The notes beneath the pieces are model-generated. The model saw nothing but the letters and a program-made list of their open reading frames with translations, had not been told where the DNA came from and ran no database searches. Below, piece by piece: positions 25,914 to 33,825 of a stretch of DNA of 64,000 bases. The DNA lies in the NCBI GenBank assembly GCA_030431455.1, contig JAUIJE010000003.1, positions 576,360-640,359 of the forward strand. Direction: 5' to 3'. Source of the stretch: a bacterium (GTDB lineage: Bacteria; Myxococcota; UBA727; JAUIJE01). Within the stretch, counting starts at the first letter, position 1. Each line of letters starts with the position of its first letter. The position numbers were made by a program, and so were the translations under genes.

Positions 25914-26034
25914 TGTCACGTGTCGCACAACGTTGCAACGTTGCAACACAGAGGTTCCCTCCCAACCCGCGCGAACCCGCAGCCATCCGGGCTCTGCTCG
26001 CACCGTCAGGGTTTTGGCGCAGATGTTGCGACGT
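25914..26034. promoter_or_regulatory. Palindrome cluster between divergent sulfur-transport genes
   Basis: The spacer between the divergent permease genes holds overlapping palindromes. CAACGTTGCAACGTTGCAAC at 25928-25947 contains two GTTGCAAC/AACGTT units. GTTGT...ACAAC flanks it at 25914-25933, and a near copy GTTGCGACGTT lies at 26024-26034. Repeated dyads in a divergent promoter region are typical operators, perhaps for an ArsR/CsoR-type sulfur-responsive repressor; no such gene is in the window. Confidence 0.45.
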
Positions 26035-26098
26035 TCCCCGCGTGTCGCGCGCGCGGGGGACAAAAGACCCCGCCCCCGCGGGAGGAGAGAGAGACATC

Positions 26099-26521
26099 AT
26101 GGATTGGACCTGGCTGTCCGCCACCCTGGGCGGGCTTTTGATCGGTTTGGCCGCGAGCTTCATGCTGCTTTCCGCGGGGCGCATCGCGGGGATCAGTGGC
26201 ATTGTCGAAGGCGCGATCCTCGGCAAGGTCGCGGCCGCGTGGCAACGCTGGTTCGTCGGCGGGCTGGTGGCGGGTGGTGCAGTGGCACTGTGGTTGGCCC
26301 CGGGGGCGTTCGCCTCCAGCAGCACCGTGCCCGGCCCGGTGCTGGTCGTCGCCGGCCTGCTCGTGGGTTTCGGCACCCGGCTCGGCAGCGGCTGCACCAG
26401 CGGCCATGGGGTGTGCGGCATTCCGCGGCTGTCGCCGCGCAGCCTCGTCGCCACCGGGACGTTCATCTCCAGTGGCATGGCCACGGTCACCTTCGTGCGG
26501 GTGTGCGGGTGCTGGTCATGA
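26099..26521 (+). CDS. YeeE/YedE-family sulfur transporter subunit (first of pair)
   Basis: 140 residues. The start ATG follows GGAGGAG. Four or five membrane segments carry the family signature GFGTRLGSGCTSGHGVCGIPRLSPRS (residues about 85-110; the cysteines within it are the key residues). In YeeE/TsuA proteins such cysteines relay thiosulfate or persulfide sulfur through the membrane. The protein is half the length of TsuA, and the second half is supplied by the next gene, whose ATG overlaps this stop by 4 bases. Such split pairs (PmpA/PmpB-like) are widespread. Confidence 0.9.
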   Translation: MDWTWLSATLGGLLIGLAASFMLLSAGRIAGISGIVEGAILGKVAAAWQRWFVGGLVAGGAVALWLAPGAFASSSTVPGPVLVVAGLLVGFGTRLGSGCTSGHGVCGIPRLSPRSLVATGTFISSGMATVTFVRVCGCWS

Positions 26522-26943
26522 GGGCCAACGTTGCGATGTTCCTCGCCGGGGTCCTGTTCGCGGTGGGCTTGGCGGTGGCGGGCATGACCCAGCCGGACAA
26601 GATCATGGGTTTTCTCGACGTGTTCGGCGCGTGGGACCCGAGCCTGCTGTTTGTGATGGGCGGCGCGGTGGTGCTCAACTTCTTCTTGTTCCGCTGGATT
26701 CTGCGCCGGCCCAACCCCCTGTTCGCGTCGACGTTTCACGTGCCCACCCTGCGGCACCTCGACGCCCGGCTCATCGGCGGGGCCGCGCTGTTCGGCGCCG
26801 GCTGGGGCCTGGCCGGCTACTGCCCCGGCCCCGGGGTGGCCAGCCTCGCGACGCTATCCACAGAATCATTTCTGTTCGTGGGGGCGATGCTGGTGGGGAT
26901 CTTGGGTCACGCCGGGCTCAAGCGGATCACCGCGGCCTCCTGA
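26518..26943 (+). CDS. YeeE/YedE-family sulfur transporter subunit (second of pair, DUF6691-like)
   Basis: 141 residues, four membrane segments, coupled to the preceding subunit through an ATGA overlap. Typical features are GMTQPDKIMGFLDVFGAWDPSL in the first loop (key part PDKIMGFLD) and the cysteine motif GAGWGLAGYCPGPGVASL in the second half, the counterpart of the GCTSGHGVCGI motif in its partner. The pair should form one pseudo-symmetric channel for thiosulfate-like sulfur compounds. Confidence 0.9.
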   Translation: MRANVAMFLAGVLFAVGLAVAGMTQPDKIMGFLDVFGAWDPSLLFVMGGAVVLNFFLFRWILRRPNPLFASTFHVPTLRHLDARLIGGAALFGAGWGLAGYCPGPGVASLATLSTESFLFVGAMLVGILGHAGLKRITAAS

Positions 26944-27034
26944 CCCCCTCGTCCCCGCCCCGCCGGTGCCGATGTTCTGGGGGGGCGTGCCCGGCGCGTC
27001 GGCGTCGTCCCGGGGAGCGCGCGAGGAGGGTCAG

Positions 27035-27340
27035 ATGTGGTGGCGCGGGGTGTTCGTCTTGGTCGCGGGGCTCGGGCTCGGGTGTGACAACCCCGGGGCC
27101 TGGGCCGACACCTGCCGCATGGCCCGCGAGCAAGAGGAGCTCATCGACCTCGACGACGAGACCTGCCGGCAGAGCGTGACCACCTGCGGCTACGCCGGGC
27201 ACGAAGTCACGGTGGCGGGCTGCGAGCCGAGCGCCCGCGCCGCGCTCTACGCCGAGATCTGCGACGCCTGGGAGCTCGACACCCAGGTGGCGGTCGAGGC
27301 CGGGACCACCTGCGATACCGATCCCGGCGCGGTGACCTGA
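27035..27340 (+). CDS. Small cysteine-rich lipoprotein
   Basis: 101 residues from the ATG at 27035 (GAGGAGG upstream). The lipobox LGLGC places the acylated cysteine at position 17. The mature part of about 85 residues has six further cysteines (in DTCRM, ETCRQ, TTCGY, AGCEP, EICDA and TTCDT), so it is probably a disulfide-stabilised helical domain in the periplasm. I do not recognise the family. It converges on the hybrid kinase at 27356. Confidence 0.7.
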   Translation: MWWRGVFVLVAGLGLGCDNPGAWADTCRMAREQEELIDLDDETCRQSVTTCGYAGHEVTVAGCEPSARAALYAEICDAWELDTQVAVEAGTTCDTDPGAVT

Positions 27341-27355
27341 CGGGCCATCGACCGC

Positions 27356-28951
27356 TCAGGGCTCATCGGCGCGCACCACCGGCACCCCGTCGAGGGCGCC
27401 GCGCACCGCCCGGCGCAGGTCTTCGGCGCTGAACGGCTTGAGCAGGGTGGCCACCACCACGTCGGGGTCTGCGCTGGGCTCGATGGCCGCGGGCGAAAAG
27501 CCCGACACCATCAACGCCGGGACCTGGGGATGGGCCGCGTGCACCCGGTGCATCAGCTCGATGCCGTCCATGCCCGGCATCACCACATCGGACACCACCA
27601 GGTCGAGGCCCGGCCCCCCGGGCCCGGTCGCCTCCTCGAGGCGCAGCAACGCCGCGGCCCCGCTGTCGGCCTCGAGCACGCGATAGCCCGCGCCCCGCAA
27701 GACCCGCACCATCACCGCCCGCACCGGGGCTTGGTCGTCGACCACGAGCACGGTCTCGCCCCGCCCCGGCGAGCTTGTCACAGATGCCGGCGCCCCGGTG
27801 GCCGCGCCCGGCACCTGCTGGGGCAAATACACCCGAAAGGTCGTGCCCGCGCCCACCACGCTCTCGACCTCCACCGCCCCCCGGGCTTGGGCCACCAGGC
27901 CCCAGACCGAGGCGAGGCCCAGGCCCGTGCCCCGCCCACCGCCTTTGGTGGTGAAAAAGGGCTCAAAGATGTGGTCGAGCACGTCCTTGGCCATGCCCTC
28001 TCCCTCGTCGGTGACGGTGACCACCGCATAGCCGCCCGGGGCGAGGGTCTGGCCCCGGATCACCCGGGGCTCGTCGAGAACCTCGGTGTCCGCGCCGATG
28101 GCCAACCGACCGCCGCCGGGCATGGCGTCGCGGCCGTTGATGGCGAGGTTGAGCAAGATCTGCTCGAGCGCGCTCGGGTCGATCACCACCGTGCCCGCGT
28201 CGTCGGGCAAGGTCACGTCGAGCACCACCCGGGGCCCCAGGGATCGGGACAGCAGCCGGGCGATGGCCTGCACCCCGGCGCGCACCCCCACCGGGGCGGG
28301 CTTGACCGGATGCCCCCGGGAGATCGCGAGAAGCTTGCTGGTCAGCTCGGTCGCTTGTTTGGTCGCCTCGATGAGCGCGTCGACGTCCTCGCCCATGGCC
28401 GCGCCGTCCGGGATTTCGCCCCGCACAAACTCTGCGCTCCCGCGGATCACCGTGAGCAGGTTGTTGAAGTCGTGGGCCACCCCGCCCGCGAGCTCACCGA
28501 TGGCCTCCAGGCGTTGCACCGTGAGCAGGTTGCGCTCGGCCACTTTGCGCTCGGTGACGTCGAGGGACAGCACCACCACGCCCTGGGCGATGCGCTCCAT
28601 GCGCAGCTCGAACCAGCCGGTCTCGCCGCTGGGCAGGGTGAACTCGTTCTCCATCTGGTGGGCGCCGCCCTCGGCCATCAAGCGCTCAATGTGACTGTAC
28701 ATCTCGGTGTGTTCGATGCCGGGGTAGGCCTCGCTCATCTTTTTCCCGATCAACGCCTCCGGGGTGGTCTGCCCGTGGGCCGCGGCCGCGGGGTTGAGGT
28801 AGACGTAGCGCATGCTGGGGTCGATGACCTGGAGCCCCTCGCGCAGGTGGCCCACGAGGGCTTCGAAGTTGACGTTCGGGAGGCTGACGCGCGGGTTCAC
28901 CACCACGATCCTAGCGCTCGGTCCCCCGCGCCCCAATGTTTCCGGATGCAT
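27356..28951 (-). CDS. Soluble PAS-containing hybrid histidine kinase with receiver domain
   Basis: 531 residues from ATG 28951; GTG codons near 28900 are alternative starts. No membrane segment is visible. A PAS domain (about 28-135, GLQVIDPSMRYVYLNPAA) is followed by a DHp helix with H160 in GGVAHDFNNLLTVI. The HATPase domain has NLAINGRDAMP, DEGEGM and GRGTGLGL, and the C-terminal receiver domain has phospho-acceptor D455 in DLVVSDVVMPGMDG. The HDFNN type with an attached receiver is common in myxobacteria. There is no output domain and no neighbouring regulator, so phosphotransfer to a distant partner is likely. It resembles the kinase at 43372. Confidence 0.92.
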   Translation of the reverse strand: MHPETLGRGGPSARIVVVNPRVSLPNVNFEALVGHLREGLQVIDPSMRYVYLNPAAAAHGQTTPEALIGKKMSEAYPGIEHTEMYSHIERLMAEGGAHQMENEFTLPSGETGWFELRMERIAQGVVVLSLDVTERKVAERNLLTVQRLEAIGELAGGVAHDFNNLLTVIRGSAEFVRGEIPDGAAMGEDVDALIEATKQATELTSKLLAISRGHPVKPAPVGVRAGVQAIARLLSRSLGPRVVLDVTLPDDAGTVVIDPSALEQILLNLAINGRDAMPGGGRLAIGADTEVLDEPRVIRGQTLAPGGYAVVTVTDEGEGMAKDVLDHIFEPFFTTKGGGRGTGLGLASVWGLVAQARGAVEVESVVGAGTTFRVYLPQQVPGAATGAPASVTSSPGRGETVLVVDDQAPVRAVMVRVLRGAGYRVLEADSGAAALLRLEEATGPGGPGLDLVVSDVVMPGMDGIELMHRVHAAHPQVPALMVSGFSPAAIEPSADPDVVVATLLKPFSAEDLRRAVRGALDGVPVVRADEP

Positions 28952-29042
28952 GGTCCGCCTTGGATCGCCCCGGGGACAGAACCGAACGGTTCTTTCCGTC
29001 GCCGGGGCGTGACCGTCATCGCCCTGACGGCATCTCAGGCCC

Positions 29043-29468
29043 GTGACCTCGAACGCCGCCCCCGGACCACACCAGGACAAGGTCTGCCCGACCTGCGGCC
29101 GGCGTTTTGCGTGGCGGAAAAAATGGGCCGACACCTGGGCGGAGGTCCGGTTCTGTTCGGCCGGGTGCCGCCGCGCCCACCGGCCCCGCCGGCTCGCCGC
29201 CGTCGACGAGGCGCTGCTCGCGTGGCTCACCGCGCGCGGGCCGGCCAAGAGCGTGTGCCCGTCGGAGGTCGCGCGCCAGCTCGGCGACGAACACACCTGG
29301 CGCGATTGGATGGAACCGGTGCGGGCCGCGGCCCGGCGGTTGGCCCACCAGGGCCGCGCGGAGATCACCCAAAGGGGACAAGCGGTGGGCCCCGATGACT
29401 TCCGCGGCCCCATCCGCGTGCGCCTCGTGGCCGGCGGTGGACAGGACGACCCGCCGCGGGTACGGTGA
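29043..29468 (+). CDS. DUF2256-DUF3253 fusion protein
   Basis: 141 residues starting at GTG. The first part is a DUF2256 zinc-ribbon-like segment: CPTCGRRFAWRKKW then FCSAGCRR (four cysteines, residues 15-43). The second part (about 52-135) matches DUF3253, a winged-helix-like domain, with KSVCPSEVARQLG, WMEPVRAAARRLAHQG and GPIRVRL. Both domains are usually encoded as separate small genes, and their biochemical roles are unknown. A zinc ribbon plus winged helix suggests nucleic-acid binding, which is inference. Confidence 0.85.
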   Translation: MTSNAAPGPHQDKVCPTCGRRFAWRKKWADTWAEVRFCSAGCRRAHRPRRLAAVDEALLAWLTARGPAKSVCPSEVARQLGDEHTWRDWMEPVRAAARRLAHQGRAEITQRGQAVGPDDFRGPIRVRLVAGGGQDDPPRVR

Positions 29469-29786
29469 CGGTCCGCGCCGCGCTTTTGTGCACAGCGCGT
29501 GTCCTCGAGCACAGGCCCGCTGTTTTGCCACAAAGCTGACCGACCCGACGCATCCGCTTTTTGTTGTCACGCGCCACCGCCCGGTGGTCGTCGTGTCGGC
29601 TCGTGTGTTTGTTCACCCAGACCGCGGGCCCATCCATCCGTGCGGGTGACGTGCGGTTCGGTTCTGTGTCCCACCGGCCCCGTCTCTTTGACAATGTATC
29701 TGGACCCTCATCGCCCCCCGGCGGTGCGGGCCCGGCCTGACGCCTGACCGCGCCGCGCGCCCCGCCCCGTTCTTCGGGGGTCTGGC
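29469..29786. other. 318-base spacer without a gene
   Basis: No credible coding frame on either strand. A TTGACA hexamer lies at 29688-29693, but no matching -10 follows at the right distance. The stretch is slightly less GC-rich than its surroundings and probably holds the promoter of the DUF1062 gene. Confidence 0.4.
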
Positions 29787-30314
29787 ATGTCTGTGCCTGT
29801 CCTGCTCGTCGCGCAGTGGCGCGTCGAGCCGTGTTCGATTCCGCATCTTTTGTTCGCCTGCAGAGGCTGCGCGCGCACCGCGCCCTTTGCCCACACCGGT
29901 CGCTTCCGGGTCAACGCCAACGGCGCGCGCCTCGACGTGTGGCTGCTTTACCGCTGCGTCGCCTGCGGCACGGTGAAAAAGGTCACCGTGCACGAGCGGG
30001 TGCACAAACGCGCGGTGGGCGACCTTGTCGCGTTCGAGACCTCGCGTCCCGACCTCGTGACCCAATGGGCCTGGACCCTCGCCGCCCACCGGCCGGCCGA
30101 GCCGGTGCGCGACTTTGTCGTGCACCGCGACGAGGTCGTGCACCCGGGGCGCATCCGCCTGGCGGTGCCGCACCCGGTGCACGCGCGCCTCGATCGGGTG
30201 TTGGCCCGGGGCTTGTCCCTGTCCCGCCGCGAGGTGGCCGGGCGGGTAGAGGACAAAAAAGCCCTCAAGCGCCCGGTGTTCGACGGGCAGGCGGTGCGGC
30301 TCTTGCCCCCCTAG
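29787..30314 (+). CDS. DUF1062-family protein
   Basis: 175 residues. The N-terminal half fits DUF1062: a zinc-ribbon-like CRGCARTAPF, the family block GRFRVNANGARLDVWLLYRC and a second CVACG pair, giving two C-x2-C knuckles that could hold one zinc. The C-terminal half is helical and ends in a run resembling an S4-like turn (LSLSRREVAGRVEDKKAL). DUF1062 proteins are small cytoplasmic proteins of unknown role in many bacteria. The gene converges on the hydroxylase at 30318. Confidence 0.85.
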   Translation: MSVPVLLVAQWRVEPCSIPHLLFACRGCARTAPFAHTGRFRVNANGARLDVWLLYRCVACGTVKKVTVHERVHKRAVGDLVAFETSRPDLVTQWAWTLAAHRPAEPVRDFVVHRDEVVHPGRIRLAVPHPVHARLDRVLARGLSLSRREVAGRVEDKKALKRPVFDGQAVRLLPP

Positions 30315-30317
30315 CGG

Positions 30318-31178
30318 TCAGGCGGCCACGCGGTGGCCGGTCCCGCCTCCTTCCCGCGGCGACGCGGGGAGGAGAGGGGCCGCGGTGTTCTTGGCCAATG
30401 CCGTTTCATAGTCGGGGTGGTTGGTGCCCATCAGCCGGTCCCAGACATTGAAGTACAGCCCATAGTTGTGGTTGAAGGTCTGGTGGTGTTGGTGATGGTG
30501 GGTGGTGGTGTTGAAGATGTAGCGCAGCGGCGATTTGACGAACCACGACGGGTAGATCTCGTACCCGAGGTGGCCCATCACGTTCTGGGCGAACTGAATG
30601 GTGATGAACACCAGCATCGCCGAGTGGTGCACCGGCAGGAGGAAGATGATGACGGGCCCGATGCCGGCCTCGACCACCGCCTCGAGGGGGTGGAAGGCGT
30701 AGCTGGTCAGCGGGGTCGGGTCCCGCGACAGGTGATGCACTTTGTGAAAAGCGCGGAACAGCTTCTTGTGGTGCATCAACCGGTGGGTCCAATAAAACCA
30801 CGTGTCGTGCAGCACGAGCATGATCGGCAACGAGGCGAGCCACCAGCCCCAGCCCCGCTCGTCGAAATCCATATACATTTGGGTCCAGCCCGCCTTGATC
30901 GCGTAGACCATCGCGAGCAGCGTGGCCCCAAAGATGAACATCGAGCTCATGGAGTACGCGATGTCCCGCCGGTTCTGCGCGGCTTTGCGCGGGGTGCCCG
31001 GCACCATCCGGTGGGCCAACCTCTGGGGCAGCCACTTGTGGAACACGGTGTAGGCGGTGCCGGCCATGAACACGTAGCGGAGGAGATTCAAAAAGGTGCC
31101 GAAGAAGAAGGCCCCGGCCAGGGCTTGCAGAAAGGTCGCGTCGTAGGCGGTGGGCATGGCGGGCTCCAAGGGCGACAT
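30318..31178 (-). CDS. Sterol desaturase/fatty acid hydroxylase-family membrane di-iron enzyme
   Basis: 286 residues; ATG 31178 or the in-frame ATG at 31157. Several membrane segments frame the histidine boxes of this superfamily: HDTWFYWTHRLMHH, HKVHH and the late THHHQHH...NYG block. Together these bind a di-iron centre that hydroxylates or desaturates a lipid. The bacterial substrate cannot be read from sequence; sterol, carotenoid and alkyl-lipid substrates all occur in the family. The start lies next to a nested palindrome shared with the divergent TetR gene, so repression relieved by a hydrophobic ligand is likely. Confidence 0.92.
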   Translation of the reverse strand: MSPLEPAMPTAYDATFLQALAGAFFFGTFLNLLRYVFMAGTAYTVFHKWLPQRLAHRMVPGTPRKAAQNRRDIAYSMSSMFIFGATLLAMVYAIKAGWTQMYMDFDERGWGWWLASLPIMLVLHDTWFYWTHRLMHHKKLFRAFHKVHHLSRDPTPLTSYAFHPLEAVVEAGIGPVIIFLLPVHHSAMLVFITIQFAQNVMGHLGYEIYPSWFVKSPLRYIFNTTTHHHQHHQTFNHNYGLYFNVWDRLMGTNHPDYETALAKNTAAPLLPASPREGGGTGHRVAA

Positions 31179-31190
31179 CAGGCTGGTCAG

Positions 31191-31237
31191 AACCTGACGG
31201 ATGTGTCATATTCTGAATATGACGGATTCGTCAGGTT
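31191..31237. promoter_or_regulatory. Nested operator palindromes between hydroxylase and tetR
   Basis: Outer arms AACCTGACG (31191-31199) and CGTCAGGTT (31229-31237) enclose inner arms GTCATATTC (31205-31213) and GAATATGAC (31215-31223) with one central T. All arms are perfect, and TGACGGAT is repeated directly. A TetR-family dimer pair is the natural reader. Confidence 0.75.
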
Positions 31238-31272
31238 CCGTCATGTCGCTTTCAGTGAGGGGGGCTCTGGCC

Positions 31273-31893
31273 GTGCAAATGCCTAAAAAACAACCGATTC
31301 AGGACCGGGCCAAGGCCACCGTGGGGGCGATCATGGAGGCCGCGGTTCAGGTTCTGGCCAGCCACGGGCCGCTCAAGACCACCACCCACCGCATCGCCAA
31401 GCGGGCCGGGGTCAGCGTGGGCACGCTCTACCAATACTTCCCCAACAAGCAGTCGGTGTTCTCCGAGCTGCTGCGCCAATACCGGGAAAAGAGCCTCGAG
31501 CGGCTGGTGCAGAGCGCGTTCGGCACCGCCCATCTGCCCATCGATGAGGTCATCGACCGCGCGACGGACAGCTTCCTGCAGCCTTTTTTTGAACACCCCG
31601 AGGGCAGCCGCGCCCTCATGCAGAACCGCGACGCCTTCGTGACCCGCGAAGAGCGGGTGGCGATGATGGACAAGGTGCAGGGCTTTTTGGCCATGGCCCT
31701 GCAGGCCCGGGACGACATTCCCCCCGTGCCCGATGTCGAGATGTTCGCGTTCACCTTGGTGCGGACCGCAGAAGCATTGTGTACGGCCGCGGTCACGGAT
31801 CGGCCCGACGCGTTGATGGACGGCTCGCTCAAGCGCGAGCTCAACCACCTGTTGGTGTCCTACGTGACCAGCCCGCGATCGTCCCGGCGCTAG
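31273..31893 (+). CDS. TetR/AcrR-family transcriptional regulator
   Basis: 206 residues when started at GTG 31273, chosen because GAGGGGGG sits 8 bases upstream; ATG 31279 or 31243 are alternatives. The helix-turn-helix (about 12-58) has the classical TetR pattern, with TTTHRIAKRAGVSVGTLYQYF (catalogue residues THRIAKRAG and LYQYF). The C-terminal ligand domain is all-helical. The nested palindrome at 31191-31237 lies in the divergent promoter, so it probably represses itself and the hydroxylase. The ligand may be a fatty acid or related lipid. Confidence 0.92.
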   Translation: MQMPKKQPIQDRAKATVGAIMEAAVQVLASHGPLKTTTHRIAKRAGVSVGTLYQYFPNKQSVFSELLRQYREKSLERLVQSAFGTAHLPIDEVIDRATDSFLQPFFEHPEGSRALMQNRDAFVTREERVAMMDKVQGFLAMALQARDDIPPVPDVEMFAFTLVRTAEALCTAAVTDRPDALMDGSLKRELNHLLVSYVTSPRSSRR

Positions 31894-31904
31894 GGCGGTG
31901 CAAA

Positions 31905-31932
31905 AAGACCACGGCCCGTCTCTCGACGGGCC
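31905..31932 (-). terminator. Intrinsic terminator of the peptidoglycan-binding gene
   Basis: GGCCCGTC (31913-31920) and GACGGGCC (31925-31932) form a perfect 8-bp stem. Read on the minus strand it is followed within a few bases by TTTTTG. It sits between the convergent tetR and peptidoglycan-binding genes. Confidence 0.7.
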
Positions 31933-31961
31933 GGGTGTGGCGTTTGTGCCCCGCCCAAAGG

Positions 31962-33215
31962 CTACAGGCGCGCCCATTTCGGAATCGGCCGGCCGAGGTG
32001 GCGATCGGGGTCGGGCGCCCCGTTGGTGAGACCGTTTCGGCCCGCGCGGTACGCGGCCACTTGGTTTTTCGCCGACGAGGACAGCTGCTTGTCCTTCATC
32101 GCGATGGCGTGGATGTGGGGCGTGAAGGTGTCGAAGCCACGGCCCCGGCTCCACGCGGCGAAGCCGGACATGCGCAGGGCGCGCACCATGTCGTCGACGG
32201 TGCCCTTGCTGCGGTCGCGGGTGCGGATGTCCACCGCCCCGCCCCCGGCGTGGGTGGTGCCCGAGGCGGCCACGCTGGTGTTGTAGCTGCCTTGCACGAT
32301 GGTGAAGGAAAAGCCCTTGTGCCCGAACTTGTTGCGCATGATGTACTCGGCGCGGTCGAGCATCTGTTTGGTGCGCTTGTTGATCACGCCCGACCCGTTG
32401 GCGGCGACGCGGGTGTAGTTGTGCGCGGGCGCCTTTTTGTTCCACTTGGCGATCTGTTGGTTCACCGGGGGCGGCAGGTTGTCGACCTTCTTTTGGATCA
32501 ACTGCCGGGTCTTGAGGTCGGCGACGCCGGTGGCGTTGAGACCGTTGGCTTTTTGGAAGTTCTTGACCGCGCGCTTGGTGTCCTGGTCGTAGTTGCGGTC
32601 GACCTTGCCGGGGTCGCGGCCGAGGGCCTTGAGGTTTTTCTCGAGCTGGCGGACGCCGGCGCGGTTGAGTCCTTTTTTGAGCGGCTGCTGGTAGCGCTCG
32701 CTCATGCGCGCGAAGGTCTGCGCGTCGATGCGGTTCTTTTGCACGAGCTGGGGGTCAAAGTCGGTGAACTTCTGCACCGCGGCTTTGGTGTCGGCGTCGA
32801 AGTGGCCATCGACCTTGCCCGGGTTCATGCCCAGGTCCTTGAGCATGCGCTCGGCGCGTTTGACGTCGACCCCGCGCTGGCCTTGTTTGGCCGGGGTCTC
32901 GAACTTGTCTTCGACAAAGAGGGTCTTGGCCTTGAGCTTGGCCAACACCTGCGGCCCGGCCACGCCGTCCACCACGATGCCGGTCTTCTTTTGGAACGCC
33001 CGGACCGCGGCTTCGGTCTTGGCCCCGAACTGCCCGTCGGGGGGGCCGACCTTGAGGCCAAAAGAGCGCAGGCGGCGTTGCAGGTCTTTGACCGCGTCGC
33101 CGGTGGCGCCTTTTTTGAGCGACCCGTGGTTGTTGATGCGGCGTTGGATGTCTCGGAACTGGTCCTTCACTTCAGCGGTGTTTTTGGGAAGGACGCGGCG
33201 GGTTGTAATGGGCAT
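31962..33215 (-). CDS. Peptidoglycan-binding protein with M15-like D,D-peptidase domain
   Basis: 417 residues from ATG 33215 (GGAGG at 8 bases). Three peptidoglycan-binding type-1 units occupy about 35-97, 113-170 and 190-245 (for example AVKDLQRRLRSFG, DGQFGAKTEAAVRAFQKK and NYDQDTKRAVKNFQKANGL). The C-terminal domain (about 270-400) has TTHAGGGAVDIRTRD and FTPHIHAIA, the His-x6-Asp and His-x-His pattern of M15-type D,D-carboxypeptidases or endolysins. Strikingly, the N-terminus MPITTRRVLPKN is not a signal peptide. An enzyme acting on the wall must leave by lysis, a dedicated secretion machine, or an unrecognised route. Confidence 0.88.
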   Translation of the reverse strand: MPITTRRVLPKNTAEVKDQFRDIQRRINNHGSLKKGATGDAVKDLQRRLRSFGLKVGPPDGQFGAKTEAAVRAFQKKTGIVVDGVAGPQVLAKLKAKTLFVEDKFETPAKQGQRGVDVKRAERMLKDLGMNPGKVDGHFDADTKAAVQKFTDFDPQLVQKNRIDAQTFARMSERYQQPLKKGLNRAGVRQLEKNLKALGRDPGKVDRNYDQDTKRAVKNFQKANGLNATGVADLKTRQLIQKKVDNLPPPVNQQIAKWNKKAPAHNYTRVAANGSGVINKRTKQMLDRAEYIMRNKFGHKGFSFTIVQGSYNTSVAASGTTHAGGGAVDIRTRDRSKGTVDDMVRALRMSGFAAWSRGRGFDTFTPHIHAIAMKDKQLSSSAKNQVAAYRAGRNGLTNGAPDPDRHLGRPIPKWARL

Positions 33216-33825
33216 GTGTTTTTCCTCCGCCGGAGATATCGGTGTGCGCACATGTGGGTTGTTGGCCGGCCCGCGTCGAAAACGGCCATTTGGTGCGGGT
33301 TTGCGCGATTGACGGCGGTGTCAAGCGGCCTGGACCGGCCTCTGAATCGCGCTGGCAGGTTCTGAGGATCCCCCTGACAGGACAACTGTCAGATGGCGTC
33401 CGCAGGCCGTCAGACGGGGGGGTTGTTTTTTCAGGTCCGGCCCCGGGGCTGTCAGGTGAGCGGGCGGGACCGAGGCGGGGTGTTGGGTGGGGGGACCGAA
33501 CCTAAGACATCTCTTAGCGGGGCCGGGACGGGCCAAGGGCCGGCCGGCGCCGGCGGGTCGACCCGCGCGTCACAATGTTGCTGGCTCGCGGCCACGGGCG
33601 CGACCGGCGAAGGTGCGACCTGCATGCAGCAAGAATGGCCGCGCCAAATGCCGTTGCGTGGAACGTGTACACCGGATGCGGGTCTTTGTGCGAGGAATTC
33701 ACGCTTTGCAGAGCGGAGACAGAAGTTTTCTTACTCTGTCTTTGACCAAAAGGCAGAAAAGCATGTCAACAATGCAACAGGATGCGGCAGTTGTTGCTAT
33801 GCTACTGGGGTCAAAGGAGTAAGCG
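33216..33825. other. 610-base spacer with inverted repeats
   Basis: No convincing gene apart from the tiny frame at 33763. CTGACAG (33374-33380) and CTGTCAG (33386-33392) form a perfect dyad with a 5-base spacer, with more GTCAG-like half sites to 33450. CTAAGA/TCTTAG (33502-33517) is a 6-bp stem around CATC. From about 33600 the GC content drops, which marks the likely promoter region of the gene at 33826. Confidence 0.5.
33763..33822 (+). CDS. Possible 19-residue leader peptide
   Basis: A short frame, MSTMQQDAAVVAMLLGSKE, ends with TAA 3 bases before the next ATG, and its last codons contain the AAGGAG ribosome-binding site of that gene. AAGG lies upstream of its own ATG. Such an arrangement can couple translation. 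Whether it is translated cannot be judged from sequence alone. Confidence 0.25.
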   Translation: MSTMQQDAAVVAMLLGSKE

